From NCBI GenBank assembly GCA_947461645.1, contig CANHMN010000036.1, forward strand, positions 1-10,840: 10,840 bases of DNA, written 5' to 3'. The stretch's first letter is position 1. Every line of letters begins with the position of its first letter. The notes beneath the pieces are model-generated. The model was not told where the DNA came from. It saw nothing but the letters and a program-made list of their open reading frames with translations, and searched no databases. This document shows positions 1 through 6,063 of this stretch, one piece after another. Position numbers and translations under genes: made by a program. This stretch comes from Chitinophagaceae bacterium. GTDB taxonomy: Bacteria > Bacteroidota > Bacteroidia > Chitinophagales > Chitinophagaceae.

Positions 1-215
1 ACCACAGTAAAATGCTGTTGAAATTTTCAGGTGCTGTGTTGAAAAAAAGATTCTTCTCGAGCAAATCGCCGAAAGCAAAGTGGAATTTCGTTAAAGATTA
101 TATTGTTGAAAACGAATTATTCACCAATCCATTACTGTTGATGAAGATGTTGTTTATTCACTTGATGAGTAAAGTCAACAAAAACAAGCGATTGAGCTAT
201 AACAGCACCGATTGA
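1..215 (+). CDS. C-terminal fragment of a probable glycosyltransferase (5' end outside window)
   Basis: The reading frame is open to the left edge of the window (codons CAC AGT AAA precede the first ATG at 12), so this is best read as the last ~71 residues of a longer gene, not a 67-residue protein starting at 12. No catalytic motif is present. The tail is basic and ends in a hydrophobic-basic segment (NPLLLMKMLFIHLMSKVNK). It resembles the C-terminal tail of the next gene (SPILFFKIVFSRVNK), and both have an SK..LK stretch and an F[VI]K element further upstream. This suggests a related GT2-type glycosyltransferase, with the tail perhaps touching the membrane. The next gene starts 31 bases downstream on the same strand. 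The family assignment is inferred from tail similarity and position only. A genuine small protein starting at 12 cannot be fully excluded. Confidence 0.55.
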   Translation, partial: HSKMLLKFSGAVLKKRFFSSKSPKAKWNFVKDYIVENELFTNPLLLMKMLFIHLMSKVNKNKRLSYNSTD

Positions 216-246
216 TTTATTGAGACCTATAATCCTTCTTTAACCA

Positions 247-1200
247 ATGGATGACGAAATAAAAGTTTCTGTCAGTTGCATCACCTTTAACCATGCACCT
301 TTTATACAAAAGTGTTTAGAGGGTTTTTTGATGCAGCAAGTTAATTTTCGATTTGAAATTTTAATTCATGATGACGCCTCAACAGATGGAACACAGGAAA
401 TAATTGCAGGGTTTCAACAGAGGTATCCCGATGTTATTTTTCCTTTGCTTCAAAAAGTTAACCAATATAGAAACGGTGTACGTGGAATGAACCCTAAATT
501 TAATTTTCCGAGAGCAAAAGGTAAATATATAGCCCTGTGCGAAGGTGATGATTATTGGACTGATCCATTGAAACTTCAAAAGCAGGTTGATTTTTTGGAA
601 AGCAATCCTGATGTAGTTCTTTGTGGCCATGATTCTGTACTCGTAAACAAAAACGATGAAATCATACAACCAACAGCGTTGGAGGAAAGTCAAAAAAAAG
701 ATTGCAGTGGATCAGATTTGCAAAGATGCTTTGGTATTCTTACCCAAACAATGTGCTTCAGAAATATGCCGGGCATAAAAGCAATGCCCAAAGAAGCTTT
801 TCAAATTTCAAATGGCGATAAATTTCTCATTTCTTTTTTGGGGCAATTTGGCAGCTACAAATATTTGCCGGAAGTTAAACCTTCTGCGTACCGACTACAT
901 GACGGAGGCATTTGGAGCGCTACATCATTGCTCAACAGAAAAAAAATGATGACGAACACTTACGCAAAAATTCGCGATTACTATTCTGGTGTAAACAATA
1001 GTCAAATGGTTTTTTTTCACGGCAAAAAGGCATTTCATTATTCTAAAGAAGCCTTGAAGCTTTCCTTTCGCTCCAACACAGGAGTTAGCGAAAAGGTAGC
1101 AAGTATCATTTCTTTCATCAAATCTAACAGAGCGCTTACTTCACCAATTCTTTTTTTTAAAATAGTTTTCTCAAGAGTAAACAAAATTGTTTACCAATAA
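247..1200 (+). CDS. GT2-family glycosyltransferase (GT-A fold)
   Basis: Predicted cytoplasmic, membrane-associated transferase that adds one sugar from a nucleotide-sugar donor to a growing glycan; donor and acceptor are unknown. The GT-A domain starts immediately: VSVSCITFNHAPF (residues 7-19) is the first beta strand and loop, HDDASTDGT (41-49) the nucleotide-binding acidic pair, and EGDDYWTDPLKLQKQ (99-113) carries the metal-binding DxD-like motif of a common GT2 subgroup. The last ~50 residues are basic and hydrophobic with no transmembrane helix long enough to call. At 317 residues it is a normal length for a single-domain GT2 enzyme. The ATG at 247 is the first start ahead of the fold and leaves only six residues before the first strand; no Shine-Dalgarno is seen. 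Four 8-base homopolymer tracts lie inside the gene. The ABC ATPase follows after 15 bases, so co-transcription is likely. Confidence 0.9.
   Translation: MDDEIKVSVSCITFNHAPFIQKCLEGFLMQQVNFRFEILIHDDASTDGTQEIIAGFQQRYPDVIFPLLQKVNQYRNGVRGMNPKFNFPRAKGKYIALCEGDDYWTDPLKLQKQVDFLESNPDVVLCGHDSVLVNKNDEIIQPTALEESQKKDCSGSDLQRCFGILTQTMCFRNMPGIKAMPKEAFQISNGDKFLISFLGQFGSYKYLPEVKPSAYRLHDGGIWSATSLLNRKKMMTNTYAKIRDYYSGVNNSQMVFFHGKKAFHYSKEALKLSFRSNTGVSEKVASIISFIKSNRALTSPILFFKIVFSRVNKIVYQ
692..1158 (+). repeat. Four 8-base homopolymer tracts within one glycosyltransferase gene
   Basis: Tracts seen directly are A8 at 692-699, A8 at 939-946, T8 at 1010-1017 and T8 at 1151-1158. All are coding and in frame in this copy. 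Further 8-base tracts occur at 3148-3155 (A), 3678-3685 (T), 6095-6102 (A) and 10306-10313 (T), but no other gene here has more than one. They may simply reflect AT-rich Lys and Phe codons. Slippage at any of them would shift the frame. Confidence 0.6.
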
Positions 1201-1215
1201 AAAAGCAACAACAAC

Positions 1216-2490
1216 ATGTCACAGTTAGCAGTAAAAGTAGAAGAGATCTCCAAGCTCTATAGACTTGGAAAAGTGGGAACCGGAACACTGAAGAATGACC
1301 TTAACAGGTTTTGGTATAAGGTAAGAGGAAAGGAAGATCCCTATTTGAAAATTGGTCAAACCAATGACAGATCCAAAAAAGGCGATAGCGATTTTGCCTG
1401 GGCATTGAAAGACATCAGCTTTGAAGTCAATAAAGGGGAAGTAATCGGAATCATCGGAAGAAATGGAGCAGGCAAAAGTACTTTACTTAAAATCATGAGT
1501 AAAATCACCTCGCCAACAACGGGAAAAATTAACATCAATGGCCGTATATGCAGTCTGCTTGAAGTAGGTACCGGTTTCCATCCTGAGTTGACAGGAAGGG
1601 AAAATGTTTTCATGAATGGGGCAATCTTAGGAATGAGAAAATGGGAGATTCAAAAGAAGTTTGATGAGATTTTAGATTTTGCAGGAGTGGAAGCCTACAT
1701 TGATACACCCGTTAAAAGATACAGCAGCGGTATGATTGTTCGTTTAGGCTTTGCCGTTGCGGCTCATCTTGAACCTGAAATTCTAATTGTAGATGAAGTG
1801 CTGGCTGTGGGTGATGCAGAGTTTCAGAAAAAGTGTCTGGGAAGAATGAAAGACATCAGTAAAAATGACGGAAGAACCGTTTTGTTTGTAAGTCACAATA
1901 TGGCAGCAGTGAAGTCGCTTTGCAATAAAGGCATTTTGCTTAAAAATGGTTTAATAGAACACATAGGCGGTGCTTCAGATTGCATTAACCTCTACCTTGG
2001 TGGAGAAAACGCAACTACATCAAACGCGAAACAATTCAACATAGAAAAAGAAGGACAGGTAAAGCTTAACCAGATTTCAATTAAAGGTACGGGTGTTCCA
2101 GAATCCGAGCCACTTTCGGAAGACCTCGCACTTGAATTGACAACAGATATTGATGTAATAGATGATGACCCATCGAGGTATCATTTGTCTTATCACCTGA
2201 ACAACGAATTAGGAGAAACCATGTTTTCCTTCACCAACAAAGGGAAATCAAATCTTGAAAAAGGCAACAATAAAATGACATGTTATTTCCCCAAAAACTT
2301 TTTTCAATCGGGAAGTTATTCCTTGAATCTACTTGTTGTACAAGATGGAAGAAGGCCCCTCATCAACAGGAAAGAGATGTTTACATTCACCATAGTTGAC
2401 CGTGCAAGGGATTTCGGAGTTTATATGGGGAGAGAGCCAGGTTTCATTCGTCCACAATTTGAATGGGTTAATCATACATCAGTACAATAG
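1216..2490 (+). CDS. wzt: Polysaccharide ABC exporter ATPase with C-terminal Wzt-like domain
   Basis: Nucleotide-binding subunit of an ABC-2 type exporter that moves a lipid-linked polysaccharide across the inner membrane. Walker A is GRNGAGKST (81-89). LLEVGTGFHPELTGREN (114-130) is the Q-loop region typical of the Wzt/KpsT/TagH group. The signature is YSSGM (169-173), Walker B ILIVDE (189-194), the D-loop AVGD (197-200) and the H-loop His227. An insertion at about residues 22-62 precedes the core, as in other Wzt/TagH proteins. Residues ~270-420 form an added beta-rich C-terminal region. With 424 residues in total, this fits the Wzt class with a carbohydrate-binding domain (Wzt_C) and not short KpsT-like ATPases of ~220 residues. 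ATG 1216 follows an A-rich leader without Shine-Dalgarno. The partner permease is not in the window and would have to lie outside it. The specific symbol is by family resemblance. Confidence 0.93.
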   Translation: MSQLAVKVEEISKLYRLGKVGTGTLKNDLNRFWYKVRGKEDPYLKIGQTNDRSKKGDSDFAWALKDISFEVNKGEVIGIIGRNGAGKSTLLKIMSKITSPTTGKININGRICSLLEVGTGFHPELTGRENVFMNGAILGMRKWEIQKKFDEILDFAGVEAYIDTPVKRYSSGMIVRLGFAVAAHLEPEILIVDEVLAVGDAEFQKKCLGRMKDISKNDGRTVLFVSHNMAAVKSLCNKGILLKNGLIEHIGGASDCINLYLGGENATTSNAKQFNIEKEGQVKLNQISIKGTGVPESEPLSEDLALELTTDIDVIDDDPSRYHLSYHLNNELGETMFSFTNKGKSNLEKGNNKMTCYFPKNFFQSGSYSLNLLVVQDGRRPLINRKEMFTFTIVDRARDFGVYMGREPGFIRPQFEWVNHTSVQ

Positions 2491-2502
2491 TTTTATATTT
2501 TG
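2488..2502 (+). other. In-frame TAG stop, three codons, then TTG start
   Basis: The ABC ATPase ends with TAG at 2488-2490. The same frame then reads TTT TAT ATT TTG before entering the next glycosyltransferase. The frame's first ATG lies at codon 83 of the next gene, inside the catalytic domain just ahead of its DSDD motif, so initiation must use TTG at 2500 (or, less likely, ATT at 2497). No Shine-Dalgarno is visible, so initiation by ribosomes terminating at the upstream stop is the simplest idea. Confidence 0.75.
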
Positions 2503-3393
2503 AGCGATCTGGTTTCCATAGTAGTGCCCACCTTCAACAGAGCAAATTTGATAGAAGCAACTATTGCTTCCCTTTTGCAACAAACTTATGCAGCAATCGA
2601 GATTATTGTCGTTGATGATCATTCTTCAGACAACACTACAGCTGTAATAGAAAGGCTCTCCAAACAAGACCAAAGAATACAGTATTACCAACGCCCAGTT
2701 ACAAAAGTTAAAGGTGCCAATGCCTGTCGCAATTTCGGACTTAAAATGGCAAAGGGAGAATATGTAAAATGGATAGACTCCGATGATTTGTTGTCTGCCA
2801 ATGCAATTGAACTTCAATTGAAAGAAATTAAGTCAGCAAATGCAGACTTGTGTATTTGCAAAACAAGTATTTTTTCTGATGAACAAAATTTGTCTTCTGT
2901 AAAAAATTGGGGTGACATTACTAAGCCTTTTACACCAAACGGATTTATGGTGGATGGTCTTCGTTTTCATACTTGCTCTGCCTTATGGAAGAGCTCTTTT
3001 TTTGAAGATTCAAGTCCATGGGATGAGGCTCAAATGAATTCTCAGGAATGGCTAATGCATTTTCAGCAGCTGTGTAAAGGTGTTAATACTGTAAAATGCG
3101 ATGAATACTTGTCTTTTGCCAGGTACCATGATTCGAACATGAGCAATAAAAAAAACAAAAAAGGAAGGTATTATTATAATGAATGTACCGCTCGAATCAA
3201 AGCCATTGCATTTGCCAAGCGCAATAAAATAAAATCGCCGCAGCTTTACCATAAAGCAACCAAACAGTTGTATTGGTATTTTTTGTTTGTTGTATATAAG
3301 GGAGCACCTCTTTTGGCCTTTAGGCTAATACCCGGTCTACTTAGCAACATGCCACACTTGCTTCCACCATTCAAAAAAGAAGCCGAAGCATAA
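2500..3393 (+). CDS. GT2-family glycosyltransferase, TTG start
   Basis: Predicted cytoplasmic GT-A glycosyltransferase of unknown donor and acceptor. The fold begins at once with VSIVVPTFNRANLIEATIAS (5-24). VVDDHSSDNT (37-46) holds the nucleotide-binding aspartates, KGANACRNFG (71-80) is the helix before the metal site, and WIDSDD (91-96) is the DxD motif. SQEW (181-184) sits where GT2 enzymes have the catalytic acidic pair, with Glu183 the candidate base. At 297 residues it is normal for the family. TTG at 2500 is the only plausible standard start: an in-frame stop lies nine bases upstream and the first ATG is at codon 83. It shares the unusual KG(A/G)N.CRN segment and an (E/Q)RP element with the next gene, so the two are probably tandem paralogues. 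Tight spacing on both sides suggests translational coupling. Residues 257-283 are hydrophobic and may touch the membrane. Confidence 0.9.
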   Translation: MSDLVSIVVPTFNRANLIEATIASLLQQTYAAIEIIVVDDHSSDNTTAVIERLSKQDQRIQYYQRPVTKVKGANACRNFGLKMAKGEYVKWIDSDDLLSANAIELQLKEIKSANADLCICKTSIFSDEQNLSSVKNWGDITKPFTPNGFMVDGLRFHTCSALWKSSFFEDSSPWDEAQMNSQEWLMHFQQLCKGVNTVKCDEYLSFARYHDSNMSNKKNKKGRYYYNECTARIKAIAFAKRNKIKSPQLYHKATKQLYWYFLFVVYKGAPLLAFRLIPGLLSNMPHLLPPFKKEAEA

Positions 3394-3400
3394 TGTAAAA

Positions 3401-4486
3401 ATGAGCGCAATCAATCCTTCCATATCGATTTTAATTCCCAACTACAATAAAGCCCCTTTTCTACCACAAACCCTGAATTCAATTCTTAATCAAACTTTTT
3501 CCAATTGGGAATGTATCATAGTTGATGATCAGAGCACCGATGATTCAGTATTTATAATCAAGAAATTCGCAGAAAAAGACAGCAGGATAAAACTCTTTGA
3601 AAGACCAAATGATGTTGCAAAGGGTGGAAATGTTTGCAGAAACATTGCGCTTCACAAAGCCAATGGTGAACATGTGGTTTTTTTTGATTCGGATGATTGG
3701 TTTACTTCGGATGCTTTGCAAGAAAGGTTTTCTCTTGTTTCCCAAAAAGGGTTTGATTTTGTGGCGAACCAAGGTGTTTTCTGGAATGGCCAAGATGAAA
3801 CGGCATTGTTGATAGCCTCACCTACCCAACGAAAAGCGCTCGATTGTTTTTTTGATTTTCAGCCGCTATGGCTTTCTCAGAGTTTAACAATCAGAAGAGA
3901 ATTTTTATTGCAACAAAATATTCAATGGAACGAAAATGTTCCTTTTTACCAGGATGTTCTGTTCAATATCGATTTGTTGTTGCATACTGAATCTTATTGT
4001 TTCTCGGAAAAAATTGATTGGGTTTGGAGAAAATCTGATCAGCAAACTTTGGGCAACAAAGCAATGAAAGTGAATACCTATGCTGAAAATAAAGCATTGG
4101 CAGATAGCCTTTTTGACTTGTCGATTAGGTATCATAAAGACAATGGACTTTGGTTCAAACAATATTGTGTTCAAAGGTTCTACGATTTATTAATCGGCAA
4201 CACCGCATCGTCATTAAACAAGGGTTTACTGGCCTATTGTGATGCTATTGTCTGCAAACTTCAGCTGAACTACTTGCATTCAACAATTGTAAAAATCGTT
4301 GCGAGAATAGGTCTGTGGTCTTATAGAATGAACATTTCTTTGGGTCAATCGATTTTTTTCAGAATCTGGAAAAAGAGGTGGATGAGTAAAATTAATCACT
4401 CAAAAAGCAATCACTTTTTAACCGAATCCATTGATTTGATTAATCGTGCATTACCAATCTACAAAACAACAAAACAGGCAACCTAA
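3401..4486 (+). CDS. GT2-family glycosyltransferase
   Basis: Predicted GT-A glycosyltransferase acting in the cytoplasm on a glycan precursor; specificity unknown. Motifs in order are ISILIPNYNKAPFL (8-21), VDDQSTDDS (41-49), KGGNVCRNIA (74-83) and FFDSDDW (94-100, the metal-binding DxD). YQD (183-185) is the likely acidic catalytic position. At 361 residues it is longer than its upstream paralogue, because of a C-terminal helical extension of ~100 residues that is rich in aromatic and basic positions and could anchor the protein to the membrane face. ATG 3401 lies seven bases after the previous stop. A start-stop pair (ATG TAA) overlaps the previous stop at 3393-3398 in another frame and is unlikely to encode anything. 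The gene ends in TAATG, so its stop shares one base with the next start. Confidence 0.9.
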   Translation: MSAINPSISILIPNYNKAPFLPQTLNSILNQTFSNWECIIVDDQSTDDSVFIIKKFAEKDSRIKLFERPNDVAKGGNVCRNIALHKANGEHVVFFDSDDWFTSDALQERFSLVSQKGFDFVANQGVFWNGQDETALLIASPTQRKALDCFFDFQPLWLSQSLTIRREFLLQQNIQWNENVPFYQDVLFNIDLLLHTESYCFSEKIDWVWRKSDQQTLGNKAMKVNTYAENKALADSLFDLSIRYHKDNGLWFKQYCVQRFYDLLIGNTASSLNKGLLAYCDAIVCKLQLNYLHSTIVKIVARIGLWSYRMNISLGQSIFFRIWKKRWMSKINHSKSNHFLTESIDLINRALPIYKTTKQAT

Positions 4487-4488
4487 TG
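4484..4488 (+). other. Stop-start overlap TAATG
   Basis: TAA of the upstream glycosyltransferase (4484-4486) shares its last A with the ATG of the GT11-like gene (4486-4488). With no Shine-Dalgarno in view, translation of the second gene is likely coupled to that of the first. Confidence 0.85.
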
Positions 4489-5313
4489 GTAAAGCTTTGC
4501 TTGAAAGGACGAACAGGTAACCAGCTTTTTCAGTTTGCTTATGCCTATCTTTTGTCCAAAAATAAAAATACAGGTATAGTAGTAAAGCCAACATCTTATT
4601 TCGGTTATCGATTGGAAATGTTTTCCCTACCACTGTTTTTAGATTTTTTACCCAAAAGTATTTTTGTAAGAGCTCAGCGGTTGTTTTTTAATTTATATAA
4701 AACACAATCTGTAATTACAGAAAATTCTTGCTTTTACAGTTTTCATTTGCCGAATGTTGAAGGCAACGTTGAAGTAGATGGGTTTTTTCAGGATGGCGGC
4801 GCATTGAGTAAACATAGAAATGAACTGCTTCATGTGTTTAAAATCAAAAGGAAATATACCAATCGTTTTCAGCTTAAATATGAACACCTTCTCAAACAAA
4901 AAAACCTCGTATTAAACATCAGAATGGCTGATGACTACAAGGTTGCTTATTTTGATGAAATTCAAAGCAAGGGAATACTCCCTATCGAATGGTACCTGAG
5001 CGTATTGGAAAAAATTGACTTCTCATCCTTCGATAACCTTATTGTAGTTTCTGATAGTATAGAGGAAGCGAAAACAATAAAAGAGCTGGAAAAATATAAT
5101 CCCGTCTTTATAAAAGATGATATGTACACTGACTTTTTATTTTTAACACATGCTGATTGTCTCATTATACCTAACAGCTCTTTCTCCTGGTGGGGAGCCT
5201 TTCTTAACCAGCGAAATGGCAGAAAAATATATGCACCTAAAAATTGGGTAGGCTATCATGCAGGCGTTGAGTATCCCACAGGAATCATGACCGATGAATT
5301 TGAATGGATTTAA
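4486..5313 (+). CDS. GT11-family (alpha-1,2-fucosyltransferase-like) glycosyltransferase
   Basis: Members of GT11 move L-fucose from GDP-fucose onto a galactose-type acceptor, usually making an alpha-1,2 link. The evidence is the N-terminal KGRTGNQLFQFAYAYLL (7-23), matching the family's G[RG]xGNQ[ML]FQ[YF]A start; VEVDGFFQDGGAL (95-107), the counterpart of the G[YF][FW]Q region; IVVSDSIEEAK (186-196), matching the [FV]SD element; and IPNSSFSWWGAFLN (228-241), matching the NSSFSWW[AG] block. At 275 residues it is slightly short. One feature is odd: the usual HxRRxDY motif reads NIRMADDY (144-151), keeping one Arg and the Asp but lacking the first His and the second Arg. The fold assignment is firm, while fucose specificity is less so. 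No GDP-fucose synthesis genes are in the window. The methyltransferase follows after 12 bases. Confidence 0.85.
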   Translation: MVKLCLKGRTGNQLFQFAYAYLLSKNKNTGIVVKPTSYFGYRLEMFSLPLFLDFLPKSIFVRAQRLFFNLYKTQSVITENSCFYSFHLPNVEGNVEVDGFFQDGGALSKHRNELLHVFKIKRKYTNRFQLKYEHLLKQKNLVLNIRMADDYKVAYFDEIQSKGILPIEWYLSVLEKIDFSSFDNLIVVSDSIEEAKTIKELEKYNPVFIKDDMYTDFLFLTHADCLIIPNSSFSWWGAFLNQRNGRKIYAPKNWVGYHAGVEYPTGIMTDEFEWI

Positions 5314-5325
5314 ACCACACTAAAC

Positions 5326-6060
5326 ATGCAAGAAGTAAAATATATTCACGATGACGTAGTTCATAATTTTAATGCTGCAAGAGAAGTGCTCCCTCTGGCA
5401 ATGGAGCTATGTAAACCTATCAGCATTTTGGATGTAGGATGCGGAACAGGCACCTGGCTTAAGGTAGCACAGGAACTCGGAATACAAGATATTCAAGGGG
5501 TTGATGGAAATTATGTTGACAGAAATATGCTAAAAATTTCCAACAATCATTTTTACCCACACGATTTGAATACACCTTTTAACCTGAACAGAAAGTTTGA
5601 TATGGCTATTTGTCTTGAAGTGGCGGAACACCTCTTGCCCGAAGCCGCCAACGATTTGGTATCATCTCTTACCACACACAGCGATTTAATTTTGTTTTCA
5701 GCAGCACTTCCCGGACAAGGAGGTCAGCATCATATTAATGAACAATGGCCATCCTATTGGCAAAAGTTGTTTGCTGAAAAGGGTTATGAAATGCAAGATG
5801 TCATAAGGATGAAAATATGGAACAATCCAAAAATTGAAAGATGGTATCGACAAAACATTTTTCTGGTGGTGAATAAAAATCATCCATTAGCTAAAGGCGA
5901 AAATAAAGATGCACTATCATTAATTCATCCGGAACTATTTGAAGCTGTTGCGTTTCAACAAAAAGAAAAAATAAAACAACTTCGCAAGACCATTGAAAAA
6001 CTCCAAAAGAGAGATATCATTGGTAGAATATCCAAATTCCTCAAACCAAAGAAAAACTAA
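5326..6060 (+). CDS. Class I SAM-dependent methyltransferase with charged helical C-terminus
   Basis: Predicted cytoplasmic methyltransferase using S-adenosylmethionine; from its neighbours the substrate is probably a sugar of the polysaccharide. The Rossmann SAM site is clear: ISILDVGCGTGTW (32-44) is motif I, GVDGNYVD (58-65) ends strand 2 with the ribose-binding acidic Asp60, HDLNTPF (79-85) is the adenine-side loop and FDMAICLEVAEHL (91-103) is motif post-I to II. GQGGQHHINEQWPSYW (130-145) is a conserved block of a subgroup common in glycan loci and may hold substrate-binding histidines. Residues ~209-230 are rich in K, Q and E and look like a short coiled coil, followed by a basic tail. 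The length of 244 residues is usual. ATG 5326 leaves a sensible lead before the fold. It could methylate a free hydroxyl along the chain or cap its end. A role outside the glycan cannot be excluded. Confidence 0.88.
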   Translation: MQEVKYIHDDVVHNFNAAREVLPLAMELCKPISILDVGCGTGTWLKVAQELGIQDIQGVDGNYVDRNMLKISNNHFYPHDLNTPFNLNRKFDMAICLEVAEHLLPEAANDLVSSLTTHSDLILFSAALPGQGGQHHINEQWPSYWQKLFAEKGYEMQDVIRMKIWNNPKIERWYRQNIFLVVNKNHPLAKGENKDALSLIHPELFEAVAFQQKEKIKQLRKTIEKLQKRDIIGRISKFLKPKKN

Positions 6061-6063
6061 AAC

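Noticed and set aside
212-233. Possible promoter with TTGATT and TATAAT ahead of the gene at 247
   Set aside because: The spacing between the two elements is about 10 bases, far too short, and the sigma-70 consensus of Proteobacteria does not apply to Bacteroidota. It overlaps the end of the previous gene.
379-693. Reverse-strand open frames such as 379-693, 6294-6620, 7032-7319 and 9256-9591
   Set aside because: Each lies entirely opposite a gene with clear family motifs, shows no recognisable domain, and is Ile/Phe/Leu-rich as expected of antisense reading of AT-rich genes.
2494-2502. TATATTTTG resembling the Bacteroidota -7 element TAnnTTTG
   Set aside because: It has one base too many between TA and TTTG, has no matching -33 TTTG at proper distance, and would overlap the TTG start itself.
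3597-3812. Forward 71-codon open frame inside the glycosyltransferase at 3401-4486
   Set aside because: It is in a different frame from a motif-supported gene and has no recognisable features of its own.
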